DNA from: Rickettsiaceae bacterium
GTDB lineage: Bacteria; Pseudomonadota; Alphaproteobacteria; Rickettsiales; Rickettsiaceae
Reading direction: 5' to 3'
Assembly (NCBI GenBank): GCA_021741085.1
Contig: JAIOYM010000023.1
Location: forward strand, 1 to 15,298
Length of the DNA: 15,298 bases
The first letter of the stretch is position 1. Every line of letters begins with the position of its first letter. The position numbers were made by a program, and so were the translations under genes. Of the stretch, positions 14,827 through 15,298 are shown piece after piece. The notes under the pieces were generated by a model. It made no database searches and was not told the origin of the DNA. It saw nothing but the letters and a program-made list of their open reading frames with translations.

Positions 14827-15298
14827 GTGGAATATACATTTCTATTATCAATTTTAAATGAGTCTAATGGTATCTGTACTGATTCTAGATTAATCCAGCA
14901 TGAAGAAATTTTTGTTGCTTTAAGAGGCGCGCAATTCAATGCTAATGCATTCGTTGGTGATATTTTAGATGTTGCAGCTTTTATAGTAACAGATCAAGTT
15001 GATTTAGTTAGAAAATTTGATTATAGCCCTAAAATTATTTTAGTTGATAATGCTAAGGCAGCGCTTGATTATTTGTTATCAAATTTTTATACCAAATTGC
15101 CAAAATATTTGATAGCAGCAACTGGAACTAATGGGAAAACTTCTGTAGTTAATTACATCCGTCAAATTTGTTATTTTTTGGGAAAATCTGCCGCTTCCAT
15201 TGGCACTTTAGGATTGCAGAAAGATAATGCCAATAGCCAAGAGATGCTAGGTCTTACAACAATGGATGCTGTAAGTTTGTATAAGACTTTATCCAATC
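14827..15298 (+). CDS. murE: UDP-MurNAc-tripeptide ligase (5' part, cut by window end)
   Basis: MurE joins meso-diaminopimelate to UDP-MurNAc-L-Ala-D-Glu in the cytoplasm, an ATP-dependent step of peptidoglycan precursor synthesis. The 157 visible codons cover the N-terminal uridine-binding domain, including CTDSRLI and FVALRGAQFNANAFV (the usual D-S-R and F-x-A-x-x-G pattern). They continue into the central ATPase domain with ATGTNGKTSV and GTLG...LTTMD. Many MurE proteins have LTTPD at the last site. The start is a GTG 5 bp after the pyrG stop; no in-frame ATG lies near and no Shine-Dalgarno is seen, so translational coupling to pyrG is likely. MurF shares parts of the fold, but the position of the DSR motif and the GTLG/LTT region fit MurE better. 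The substrate is inferred as diaminopimelate from the lineage and from lysC nearby. Confidence 0.9.
   Translation, partial: MEYTFLLSILNESNGICTDSRLIQHEEIFVALRGAQFNANAFVGDILDVAAFIVTDQVDLVRKFDYSPKIILVDNAKAALDYLLSNFYTKLPKYLIAATGTNGKTSVVNYIRQICYFLGKSAASIGTLGLQKDNANSQEMLGLTTMDAVSLYKTLSN

Overview
The window is AT-rich, gene-dense bacterial DNA. It carries core genes of an alphaproteobacterial obligate intracellular lineage, most likely order Rickettsiales and probably Rickettsiaceae. This rests on the low GC content, a truB/rph block divergent from grpE (an order I associate with Rickettsia-like genomes), a very large ankyrin-repeat protein, a repeat-rich membrane protein, and intergenic repeats whose ends (CTGGATTGCCACGC ... 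ATGACG) resemble the dispersed palindromic repeats of Rickettsiales. I cannot fix the genus from sequence alone.

Layout. 1-96: possible tail of an upstream plus-strand gene. 327-2105: mrdA (PBP2). 2187-3359: lysC (aspartokinase). 3412-4713 (minus): a two-helix membrane protein with eight tandem copies of an octapeptide. 4714-5456: a 743-bp non-coding stretch with two copies of a diverged repeat. 5457-7370 (minus): rph-truB-rpsO, tightly packed. 7472-8405 (plus, divergent from rph): grpE-rsfS. 8406-8889: non-coding, with two more repeat copies in opposite orientations. 8890-12855 (minus): a 1321-residue ankyrin-repeat protein. 12856-13171: divergent intergenic region with a good pyrG promoter candidate. 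13172-14821: pyrG. 14827 to the window end: start of murE.

How the genes fit together. Three genes serve the cell wall: lysC feeds diaminopimelate synthesis, murE adds diaminopimelate to the peptidoglycan precursor, and mrdA cross-links the wall during elongation. The rph-truB-rpsO block and rsfS serve RNA processing and ribosome assembly or silencing. grpE serves protein folding and pyrG makes CTP. The accessory part consists of the two minus-strand proteins at 3412-4713 and 8890-12855. Both have architectures common among host-interaction proteins, and both contain recent in-frame tandem or segmental duplications.

The most notable unannotated structure is a four-copy intergenic repeat family (4879-5083, 5149-5265, 8459-8590 and 8661-8798). 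I found it by comparing the two long non-coding stretches. No CRISPR array, transposase, tRNA or rRNA was seen.
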